A DNA stretch of 64,000 nt from Neckera pumila. Its lineage: Eukaryota > Streptophyta > Bryopsida > Hypnales > Neckeraceae. Location: the NCBI GenBank assembly GCA_963969595.1, contig OZ018412.1, positions 4,776,501 to 4,840,500 of the forward strand, given 5' to 3'. The notes under the pieces were generated by a model. It saw only the letters and a program-made list of their open reading frames with translations, did no database searches and was not told the DNA's origin. The translations under genes were made by a program, and so were the position numbers. This document shows positions 51,271-60,735 of the stretch, one piece after another. Numbering within the stretch: the first letter of the stretch is position 1; every line of letters begins with the position of its first letter.

Positions 51271-51728
51271 CAATCTACACAATTAATTAGAATTAATTAC
51301 ATTTTGTTTAAAATATATTTTTAGCTACTTGCTTTGACATTGAAAATTAAAAAACAATTAAAACAATTATAACATTTACAAGAATGATGTGAAACAAAGC
51401 TTTACATGTAGATTATAATGATTAGCAAATATCCTAAAAAATTCATGTAAAAGTTTCAAATTATGAAGTCAATGGAGTCTACTTGAATTCTCAAAAAGCC
51501 CCAAGTGGGTTGCTTAGTTGATTTAGGGTCAGTACTTCAATTTACAAATTTTGAGACTATATTGATCTGTCCTATTGGTGCACATGATACTAATAATCTA
51601 CTTCACATTGTTTATAAAATAGTCAAATTAAGCTAGACTAAGATATTATTCTATGGTAAAAAGTTCCTCAAAATAAGATTTTGCAGCGGCACTAACTTGT
51701 AAATGACACTAATGTTGCACCCTCACTA

Positions 51729-52659
51729 TTAACCCCTAAAGTTTCACGACTATGTAATCACCAAAAACGCTCCAAAACTGCCATTTCTAATACAACTACC
51801 AAATTTTTGGAAAAAAACATTTTTTGACACATGTAACCGTAGGATCTTGTAGTATGATATTTTGAAAACATGTGGTAAAAATTTCAGAAAATTCCACCGT
51901 GTGGATCATAAGATATAAGCATTCAAAGTCTTGAAAACCATTTTTTCAATCCTGCGAAAAAACGGGCAGCTGCACTTTGCAAGCTCACTTTTCAATGAAA
52001 AAATGCCGATAAAGGTGGTGCTTCTTTAAATTCAGTTTCCTAAACAAGTTGTCTATATGCATGAAAAATTTCACATCATTTGGAATTGTACAACATATAG
52101 GAGAAAAATAGCAAGTAGAAAGAAGTAGAAAATGACTCAAAATACTAAATTGTTAAAAATTTAATCATGGAATTTAAAAATGCCAATCCCAACGGTTGTA
52201 ATGTTGTAATAATCAATCTACATCCTAAGATTTTATTTTTTTCCTAAAATATTGCAAATTGAGTTAAATTAACGACTTTAAAGTTTTTTTTAGAGTAGAG
52301 AATCCATAACTGCCCGCAAACCAAAAAACCTCATAACTTTTGACTCATTGATTGAAATGGAGTGACTCAAAGCTTTTTAAGTATATATAAATGTAGAGAA
52401 CCAATTTTAAAAAAAAAATTCTGGGAAAAATTATTTCTTTTTATCTGCCCAAATTGCCCGGTTACGAAAAAAGTAACATATTAGGTCACAACTTTTTACT
52501 TGTATTTCGAAATGTCATGAAACTTGGTACACATGAAGATATTCCTTGCCCCCACCTTCTATTAAAATTTCAGCCTCAAATATGGATATCTCTAGTCACA
52601 CATACCTGCCCAAAATTTCTATACGGCCAAAAAACGCATGTTGGTCCTTTAGGGGTTAA
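51729..52659 (+). mobile_element. TTAA element family A, copy 5 (young)
   Basis: 931 bp, TTAACCCCTAAAGTTTCACG to GGTCCTTTAGGGGTTAA, nearly identical to 47258-48189. Scattered substitutions, for example T/C at the GTTTCATGAC / GTTTCACGAC position. The intact TTAA on both sides and high identity imply fairly recent mobilisation by a transposase elsewhere in the genome. Confidence 0.85.
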
Positions 52660-52888
52660 TTCAAAAATACCACCCAATCCATTGAAGAAAATGAGTTGGC
52701 AAGGAAGCACAAAACAATAAAATCAACAATGAGGCAGGAAGGCAACTAAACTAGACACGTGTATGGTTTCCATCTGTACAGACACAAAAATATATATGGG
52801 TGTTGACAAAGATGCGGATTATCCTATATCTTTTGTTAACAACATGAATTGATATTGATAGTTTTGTTTCCAATTTTTATTTAATAAC

Positions 52889-53525
52889 TTAACCCTTAAA
52901 TGACTAAGGCATAATATTTTGGTGTCAACTAAACTTTGAGGTTAAATAAATTTTACCAAAGTATTATTATATTTATTTACCTTTTTAATTGAATATCCCT
53001 TTCATGTCTATTTTAAGTATCAAAAAATGATTTTGAAAAAATTTGTCAATGATTTTTCTATTGAAGATTTTGTGCAAAGACTGTCTATTGCAAATCTTGT
53101 TTTTTTAGTGTTGAAGGTTCTAGGAGGTGAGCCTCAAATACACAAGGGCTCGGAGGAAAAATCTCATTGAAAATTTATTAAAATATTTGTAGTGTAGATT
53201 TTTGAAAAGTTATAAATCAATAATGGTTATGCATGTTATGTCTTTCAACCTTATATTTTTTCATGACTACCATTTTAGATTTGACATATAAAATGAGGGT
53301 TGAAAGACTTCAAATCACTTTCTCACATTCAACACCTTCTTGATCAAACATTGTAATCTTTCAATCCATAAGTGATATTTTTTTTTCCCCTATGTGATCT
53401 ATAATACATCTAGTGTGTTTGTATGGTTATCACTTTAAATAAATTGATACCTTTATCAAAATTTAGATTTTTTATTAGATTTTGAGCAAAGTTAAAAAAA
53501 AACACGTGGGCATTTCGGATGCATG
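52889..53525 (-). mobile_element. TTAA element family C, inverted copy
   Basis: TTAACCCTTAAATGACTAAGG at the left. The interior is the reverse complement of 16323-16969 (TTTTGGTGTCAACTAAACTTTG, CACAAGGGCTCGGAGGAAAAATC-type segment). The right end is decayed to GGGCATTTCGG. Confidence 0.55.
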
Positions 53526-54840
53526 GACTAGGATGCCTAGCTTCAACTTTATTTATTGAAACCTTGACGCATTGAGTGACTACCCACTACAAACTAAAAT
53601 ATAGAAGCCTATAAATTACACCACAAATCAAGTAGAAAAATATTGGTTTTAGTTTGGTTTATCAGCCTTTACATTAGTTTGTCAAAATTCATAATAAGGT
53701 TTTTACTGGTACTTGCTAGGTATTGACCTCACATTGATGTAGTGTGGATGCATAGTGTTAACATGTACCTATATTGCATGTCTTGTGACGACATTTTTCT
53801 TACAAAATTTTAGAAAAGTTACATATATCTAGAGTTTCAAAAGATATGGGATACTGTTGGTTTCTTTATTTGTAGCATATACCAATGTATTTGTATCCAT
53901 ACATTTGTAGTCATTTAGGATATGGGACAAGATATGGGACACTTGGTTGGCAATTCTGGATACATAATATGATTTAGGATAAATTTCAATGTGCTAAATT
54001 TTTGTCATGCAAATGCAATACTAATGTAGAACAAAGCATTTATCAAGTATCTACTATAGTAAATGCAAAGTATTACAAAAAATGTTGTGATTTTATCCAT
54101 CACCTAGATGGTCACCTTTTCATCCATGTTTTGGAGTCTAAGGATAGAACCTTGTTGCTACAAAGTTTAAATGGGGTGCAACAGTATGTATGTTTATATA
54201 AAAACTATTTTGAAACTCTTTTTTTTAAATGCAGACTAAAATCTTCATCTACTACTTTTTTTCCATGAATACAACTCTGAGATCTTGTAGTCTACTTGCT
54301 CAGTAGTAATTTTCTATGCTTTTAAAAGCCTCGCAAATCTCAATATTATAATGCCTATATCCCAAAGGAAATTTTGTAGATCCTATCAAAATTGAGTGTG
54401 AAGTTATATCCTTCTTTTTTTAGTTGATTCACAATCTATAACTAATAATTTATAATCTATGATCTATTTATAAGTTATAGATGGAAATAGTTTCTTCATT
54501 GTTTTAATGAAGATTTCAAGTTCTACTACCTTGAGAAATTGAAAAAAGTCATTAATGTGCAAGATTTCATCATTTCTTAGGCCCAATATCTTCAACTTTC
54601 AACAAAACATTTTGATCTTGCTACAACATAAATAGAAAATGTTGGACGCATAAAGTATAAAAACATGCCTCCCAAGACCTACAACTGGTCTAGCTTGATG
54701 TCTTTTTTCTTCTTCTTCTTGTAGGTCTTTCTCTAGTTTATTTAACCAGTTTTAAATAGTGAAATATGTATGAAATTTAAGGTGAGAAATGCAATCAACT
54801 AACAAAATGTCATAACAAAGTGCTAAAAGCAATGATGTAC
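53526..54840. other. AT-rich spacer with an element fragment
   Basis: 54190-54420 contains weak A/B-like sequence (CAACTCTGAGATCTTGTAGTC). An 88-codon frame at 54002-54268 is unrecognised. Confidence 0.35.
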
Positions 54841-55145
54841 ATATCAAAATGATAAAAACAACATGCAAAATCACTAGTAGAAAGAGACCAATGGATCATC
54901 GCTCAACAATAATGTATATATCAAAATGACAAAATGACAAAAACAACATGCAAAATCACTAGTAGAAAGGGATCAATGGATCACTGCTCAGCACTGATGT
55001 ATATATCAGAATGACAAAAACAATATGCAAAATCACTAGTAGAAAGGGACCAATGGATCACCGCTTAGCACTGATGTACATATCAAAATGACAAAACAAC
55101 ATGAAAAATCACTAGTAGAAAGGGACCAGTGGATCACCACTCACC
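54841..55145. repeat. 77-bp tandem repeat, four units
   Basis: Units start at 54841, 54918, 55003 and 55080, each ATATCAAAATGACAAAAAC...CACTAGTAGAAAGGGACCAA. Unit 2 carries an extra AAAATGAC. The last unit is incomplete and runs into an open frame. Confidence 0.85.
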
Positions 55146-55486
55146 AACGCATGCCTAAGTCCAATTGGGTATCAACTTCTACTAGAAAATTTGCCAAAAC
55201 TAGTAGCTTCATCCAAATTTTTGGAGACTCTCTAGTGAAAAAGAAAAGAAAATCTCAATCCCTTGTGTTCCAAAAAAGGAAAGAAAGAAATGATAAAGAA
55301 GAAACCAAGCCTCTTTTATATTATGGAGAGTTTGATGAAGGGATAATTGTGGAGGAGCTTAGGCTATATTTATTTTTCAATATAATAGTGAAAACCATGC
55401 TGAATTGCTTAACTGTGCGATTTAAGGTGCAATTACCTTACAGTAAGATGACATCATGGAAATTGAAAGAGTTTAGTACTCCGTAA
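55088..55486 (+). CDS. Hypothetical ORF starting in a tandem repeat
   Basis: A 132-codon frame begins with an ATG in the last unit of the 77-bp repeat. Its first part (QHEKSLVERDQW) is encoded by the repeat, and the equivalent frame in earlier units ends in stops. Downstream are a lysine-rich stretch (VKKKRKSQSLVFQKRKERN, about residues 50-68) and an acidic segment (EFDEGIIVEELRLY). I recognise no family. It may be a chance frame, a fragment of a transposon protein or an exon. No promoter or splice signal supports it. Confidence 0.2.
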   Translation: MTKQHEKSLVERDQWITTHQRMPKSNWVSTSTRKFAKTSSFIQIFGDSLVKKKRKSQSLVFQKRKERNDKEETKPLLYYGEFDEGIIVEELRLYLFFNIIVKTMLNCLTVRFKVQLPYSKMTSWKLKEFSTP

Positions 55487-56510
55487 CACATAAGTTATGT
55501 AACTGATGAAGACTGATTTCTACCTTACCCCAAATAAACTTAGGTACACGATGCCCTTTGTGGTGGCCACTTCCGAGCCATTTTAAACTCTTTCCTTACT
55601 AATAACAACTACGCATGAGCAGTCTCCTGCGCCTGAGGTAGGCAGGCAAACAGTGTCGCCCTAGAGGCAATTACGGCTGAAAGGGGATTGATTTGACTGA
55701 GACGCCGGACGCACTCACCTCCAAGGACTCATCAGAGGAGGAACATGAATAATAAGCTTATTAGAAAATTCAACAGACAACAGCAGGGAGACCGGGTGGG
55801 GCGGTGGAAAGGCGAGGCAACGGCAAGACCCCGCCAGCGGCGAAATGAATCACGAGCACACAGGGACAGGCAGGTCGCAGGTTCAATTTACGCCCCCAAA
55901 CCCGAAATCATTAAAAAAAATTCGCATATATAAATAATATATATCACGAGCACAGCCAGACTGAGCGGCGTTTCCCCCAAATTAATAAACAAATCACGAG
56001 CGCATTCTAAGCGGGCAACAGGCCGGGCCGCAGGGGAGGCAGCAGCAGCAGCTCAGCAGCAGGCAGCTGCCCTTTGCGTCGCTCCGACAGCATACGGCAA
56101 CGTCTGGGCATCCGACGGCCGCTAGACGTCACAAGGGGATTATTTTAATGGCGATTTGAATGGGGTGCCTGATCGAGAGGAGGGGATTCGTAGCTTGCCT
56201 CCGTAGCTAGCTCCGCTGGTCCCTAAACCTGCTTCCCCCTTGGGCCCCTTTCTAAGTTATAACTCCGCCTGGTCCGAGCCCAACAGCCCGCCTTTATTTA
56301 TGCGCCGCAGCAGCAGCAGCACGAGCAGGAGCAGGAAGCAACAGCTACTGCACCACCTCTTCCACCACCAGTCACTTCGAATCCCACTCTCGCACGCGCA
56401 TCGCTGCTGCTGGCAACCCAACCGTCGATAGATCGATTGCTAGATCGATCGCTAGATTAGATTATGGCGCTGGCACGATACAATAGTGTATCATAGTTGA
56501 TGCGTAGGGC

Positions 56511-56544
56511 TGGTCGTGGTCATGGTCGTGGTCGTGGTCGTGGT
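56511..56544. repeat. GTGGTC hexamer repeat
   Basis: About five copies of TGGTCG / TGGTCA in tandem in the AHL leader. Confidence 0.8.
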
Positions 56545-56819
56545 TCATCAGGCTGGGTTTTGACGAGGGTTTGTTTCAGGGGCGGGGGGCGAGAGATTTG
56601 GGGCTGCGGCTGCAAGTGGAAGGGGAGGATGAGCAGGATGGGCAGGATGGGGAGGGTAATTAGAGAAGTGGGGGATGTGGGTTGAAGATCGATCGACGAG
56701 GAGAACGACGGGATTGTGGTTTGGTTTTGGCTGTGGGGGTTGTTGTCGGTTTTGTTTTGTTTTGTCTTGGTTTTGTTGGGCGTGATTGATTGCTGTGCGG
56801 GGAGCAGGTGGTTTGTTGG

Positions 56820-56843
56820 ATGAGTGGTGGGGTGGAGGGGTGA
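56820..56843 (+). other. Short uORF before the AHL start
   Basis: ATG followed by six codons and TGA, 45 bases before the AHL start codon. Two further out-of-frame ATGs lie at 56843 and 56881, the latter overlapping the start of the main frame. If these are within the mRNA they could limit AHL translation. Confidence 0.35.
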
Positions 56844-56888
56844 TGACCCGGGCGAGGGCGTGTTGGGGGTACCGGTGGGTATGTGTAC

Positions 56889-57836
56889 ATGGCCGGGGTG
56901 GAAGAAGGGGGAGCTCCACGGCCAGGCTCCGGCGCCCCAGCTTCTGACGACGAGCAGAGTGGGAGTAGTGGGCGTGGGCGTGGACAGCAGGGGCGAGCAG
57001 CGGGGAAGCAGCCCGTGGGAGGGGGTGGAGTGGGGCAGCAGCAGCTTCAGCAGCAGCAGCAGCAATTGGCCAACCTGGAGCCGGGGCGGAAGCCGCGCGG
57101 CCGTCCCCCGGGATCCAAGAACAAGCCGAAGCCGCCCGTCATCATCACACGCGAGAATGGGAACGCGATGCGCCCCCACATCCTGGAGGTCGCGGGCGGC
57201 TGCGACGTGGGCGACTCCGTGGCTTCGTTCTCCCGGCGCCGGCAGCGCGGCGTGTGCGTGATGGGCGCCAGCGGCACGGTCTCGAATGTCACGCTCCGCC
57301 AGCCCACCACCCCGGGCGCGACCGTCACCTTTCACGGCCGCTTCGAGATCATCTCCCTCTCCGGCGCCTTCCTGCCGCACCCGTCCCCCGCGCCCACCAC
57401 GGGACTCACCGTCTCGCTCGCGGGCGCCGCTGGGCAGGTCCTCGGGGGCAGCGTGGTGGGCACGTTAATGGCTGCGGGGCCCGTGCTCGTGATCGCCGCG
57501 TCCTTCGTCGGACAGACGTACGAGCGACTGCCGCTGGACCCTGATGACGAAGGAGGGCTGTCCATGGGCGGACCCGGTTCGAGCTCGCAACCGCCGCCGC
57601 TCGCCATCCATGCGCCGGAGCTCAATTACCCCACGGGATTGCAATCGCTGTACAGCATTGTGACGCCGCAGAACCCTGGCGGCCTCGGCGGCAATCAGCC
57701 GCAGCAATTGTCCACACAGGATGTGCTGTCGCAATGGCACCAGCAGGGAGGCGGGAGCAGCAGCCAGCACCAGCACCCGCACGCGGGACACGGGTCCGGG
57801 CACGGCCATCATCAACGGCCTTCGCAGTACTCATGA
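56889..57836 (+). CDS. AT-hook motif nuclear-localized (AHL) protein, PPC/DUF296 domain
   Basis: Single-exon gene, 315 residues. AHL proteins are nuclear, bind AT-rich minor grooves through the AT-hook and assemble through the PPC domain, recruiting partners to regulate transcription in development. Seen here: an acidic/Gly-rich N-terminus; a polyglutamine run (residues 50-59, from CAG repeats); a type-I AT-hook with the [14 protein letters not shown] core at about 70-83; then the PPC domain at about 94-215. Conserved PPC blocks include [46 protein letters not shown] and [14 protein letters not shown]. One AT-hook with this PPC type and no intron matches Clade A AHLs. The C-terminal 100 residues are Gln/Gly/His-rich ([16 protein letters not shown]) and differ from typical angiosperm tails. 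The start is the only in-frame ATG after a TGA at 56844; the frame is also open from 56883 but only via GTG. GC content and third-position GC are far above the surroundings. Overlapping opposite-strand frames (for example 56520-57380) are by-products of that GC bias. Confidence 0.95.
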   Translation: MAGVEEGGAPRPGSGAPASDDEQSGSSGRGRGQQGRAAGKQPVGGGGVGQQQLQQQQQQLANLEPGRKPRGRPPGSKNKPKPPVIITRENGNAMRPHILEVAGGCDVGDSVASFSRRRQRGVCVMGASGTVSNVTLRQPTTPGATVTFHGRFEIISLSGAFLPHPSPAPTTGLTVSLAGAAGQVLGGSVVGTLMAAGPVLVIAASFVGQTYERLPLDPDDEGGLSMGGPGSSSQPPPLAIHAPELNYPTGLQSLYSIVTPQNPGGLGGNQPQQLSTQDVLSQWHQQGGGSSSQHQHPHAGHGSGHGHHQRPSQYS

Positions 57837-60469
57837 TCGAAGCCGCTAGCTAGCTAGCCAGGAGCTCGCTTTCTTTACTAGCTCAAGCTAGCTGGTGATC
57901 AGGGGCCACGAATGCATGCAGTCGACAACGACGAAGACGACGGCGAGTTAGACTTGGGCAATGCAATCTGAACGTTCGCTAGGCAATCCTCTCCTGCAAC
58001 AAGCTAGACCCCCAGCACCTTCCCTTTCGAGGCAGTTCTCTGACCCAGCCTTTGTTGAGATGAGATCAGTGTAATAACTCGAACAGCGCTAATTTGGGTA
58101 GAGACCATGTTCTATCCGCTCGCTCGCTGCCTAGCTAGCTTCCTTTTATTCTTCCCAGTGCGATCCGGTGGGACGTTCGCCATCAACAGTTTCGATAGAC
58201 AATGCCTAGCGCTTTCGCAACCCAAGGTTTAGTGCTTGTAGAGCCACCCTTTCGTAGCTACCTTTGCTTTCAATCCTTGCTAGCTTGCAGGTGGGCTGCA
58301 GCTAGTCCACGATCGATTCTCGTCTAGACAGTGCATGAGTCAATCTGGAAGTGTTCTTCACGAGGGCGTAGCACAGTTCTACAAGGCTGAAGTTCGTCTA
58401 GGTCTTTGTCGGAGCATTTTTGTAGGCACAGTTGTTGTGGATGTTGCCGCCTGCTGTGTTTTTTTGGTTGCAAGTTGTGGTTCTCTTGCCCCTCTTCTGT
58501 GCAGTAAAGGACGAACTTTAGTCGCAACCAACTAGTGTCACTTGCAACCATTTTTCTACCTCTTCCTTCCTCTCTATATCTAAATTCGTAGTACTGACAG
58601 CGTCCTGTGACTCCTGTCGTATCTAATTAGTTTCAGGATACCTTATAATCAGGAAAACTAGTTCATTTCTTTCCGCAGTGGGAACTATTTACATGTGGTG
58701 TGGTTGTGCTCCCCGCCAGTGTGAGTCTCTCTCTCTCTTCTTTAGATTTTGAACTACTATTGAATAGTGAAGAATGCTTTATTTGCACAGTATTATGGTG
58801 CTGCGCTACTTAGCTGTCTTATTGACAGCGACCAAGCAATACATAAATTTTGTCCTTTCAGACCTTTGTTGTTTCCTTCGTGCATTCTTGTTGGGTTGTC
58901 TCCTTCGAATTGAAGCTTGTTTGTGGGGGTTGTAATTTTCAGAAATGGTCGAAGCTGTGCTGATTAATTACGAGTTGTAATTCGGGAGACTGAGTGTGCT
59001 AATTAGAATCTTGGAGTACTTACTTAGGATGATCATCGAGGAAGCAGTGTTAGTAATAAACTAATATTTCTTTCGCAGTAGTATTCTCTAGCACGTCATT
59101 GGTAGGGAAGGCGAAATGTGAACTGTTTCATTTTCGTCGTACTCTCTGAAATTTCATTTTGTGAGGCTATTGATGAGCTGGATGTGTAGGAGATTGGTAA
59201 GACCGGTCGGCTCGCTTTCGCGGGTCAACATTTTTCTGAGGGTACGTGAGCGACCAGCTTTGGAGCCTTGCATATGCAAGCAATACCCTGGCAGGAGTTT
59301 TTGTCAATGGATTCTGCTTTGGATTGCTGGTCCCAAGCTTTAGTTTGGGAAAGGAAGAAAGAGACCGTGAAAGAAAGAAAAGCTCCTGATATCTCGAGGG
59401 AAGGAATCATTCAGCTTTCCCGAGCTAACTTATGCTGTTACGGAGAATTTGGTTGTGTAACTCCATCTTAATTTTCCCTCCTAATTCAGCTCTAATACGA
59501 ATGATTTGATCTGTGCCAGGCGAGTCGTGATCGAATTCAGTAGTCTAGACAGTTACAAGGAACATACACTAGCTAATAGAATGGTCACTTCGTGATTCAA
59601 AGTGAGCTCCTCCTGATATATTCACATGTATTTAAGCAAGTTACTTCCACTGATCATATATATCAAAGTCGTATAGTTCGGCCCTGCATGATCAGTCCGC
59701 GAAGGAACCCAAGAACCAACTGTTAGCTCATATCCTTCGAAGAGCCTTCCACAAAGGCATTAACTCCGACATCCATCGGACATATATCGATTCGTGAATA
59801 TACCCAGCCATTCCAATCTCGGTAATTACGTGCACCTTTGCCGTAACGAACAAAACGTTCTGAGCCATAAGAGGAAAGGAAACATACGGTTGAATTGCGT
59901 ATATAATAATAATAACAATAATAATTACAGTCTACTGCATGCGCCTTGCTTGAGGACGTCACTCCTTTTCTGGTCTGTCGATCGAGTTTGAATAGAAATA
60001 ATAGGATCCTTATGTACAGGATCATACAAGTCAAATATATAGCTATCCAGAGAGGACCACAACATACAGCAGCTCTGTACGTGGCATCTTGGCAAGAGCC
60101 ACCACGGACATCTATCAGACATGTTGAGCTTCTGTTTAATCATCAGATCATGATCTGAATTGAATCTAGGGTACTCGACAGACAGATAGAATAGGGGACC
60201 TTTCAGGTGAGAAACCCAGGGAGGGGTTCAATTCATGGGGCGGCTGCGCTGGCTGGTGTGACCAGGCGCACTACTCAACGGCGGGATTAAACAACAGCAC
60301 CAAGCGAGGGTCCAATCTCGGGGCAGTGGCGACGTCGTACGTTGGCTTATCACGTCGATGCTGACGGCTAAGTTAACTTAGCTGTATGGAAATGGAAGGC
60401 TTGATCATACAGGAGCAGTGCACAGAGAGTCACCAATTGTACCTGAGTAAGTTCAGGTGGGTACCCTCC
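57837..60469. other. 3' region and GC-moderate flank of the AHL gene
   Basis: A CTAGCTAGCTAGC repeat follows the stop (57845-57858). Possible polyadenylation signals include AATAAA at 59055-59060, which is far from the stop, so the true end is unclear. Frames of 60-103 codons on both strands (58324-58551, 59161-59471, 59723-60158) are not recognised. An ATA/ATT microsatellite lies near 59904-59930. Probably 3' UTR and single-copy flanking DNA. Confidence 0.45.
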
Positions 60470-60735
60470 AAACCGCCATTTTTTTTGCTTCTGTACCTAG
60501 TTACTATTACTAGACTGGTCAAATTTCCATATTTTCTTGTTGGCACTTGAAAGGAGGTTCCAACGCACCAAAGAACGTGACATTTGGATACTGTATGCAA
60601 AAGTTAGGAAGGAACAAAGATTGGTACTAAAACAAGTTCTTTGACATAGGTACATAGTTGATTTTGATGATGTACACAAAGTGAAGATGGTGGTTTTTAG
60701 GATTAGTGGCGGATTTGGGGGTTGCCCACCTTAGA
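60470..60735 (+). repeat. Dispersed repeat, copy 2 (pair with 30145-30380)
   Basis: TAGTTACTATTACTAGAC, TTCTTGTTGGCACTTGAAA, TTCCAACGCACCAAAGAA, TGACATTTGGATAC and GATGTACACAAAGTGAAGATGG follow the same order as copy 1, and similarity continues to the CCACCTTA motif. It marks the edge where the GC-rich gene island returns to AT-rich DNA. Confidence 0.6.

Larger units (their letters stand above)
55487..56888 (+). promoter_or_regulatory. Upstream region and probable leader of the AHL gene
   Basis: GC content rises sharply here. Candidate elements are a TATA-like TATATAAATA at about 55926-55935, a second TATA-like TTTATTTATG at about 56293-56302, and a GACGTCAC (bZIP-type ACGT core) at 56125-56132. 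The leader contains CAG-rich tracts and a GTGGTC hexamer repeat at 56511-56544. A T/G-rich stretch (56720-56790) between a possible donor GGTAATTAG (about 56655) and acceptor GAGCAG (about 56807) could be a 5' UTR intron. Which start site is used cannot be decided from sequence. Confidence 0.4.

Noticed and set aside
55855..55895. tRNA gene suggested by GCAGGTTCAATTTACGCC
   Set aside because: No acceptor stem or anticodon arm could be folded around it.
56520..57380. 286-codon minus-strand frame opposite the AHL gene
   Set aside because: It is proline/arginine-rich noise produced by the high GC3 of the true + strand gene, and part of it covers the leader.
57465..57815. Further opposite- and other-frame ORFs within the AHL coding region
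   Set aside because: They are shadows of the AHL frame; no domain resemblance.
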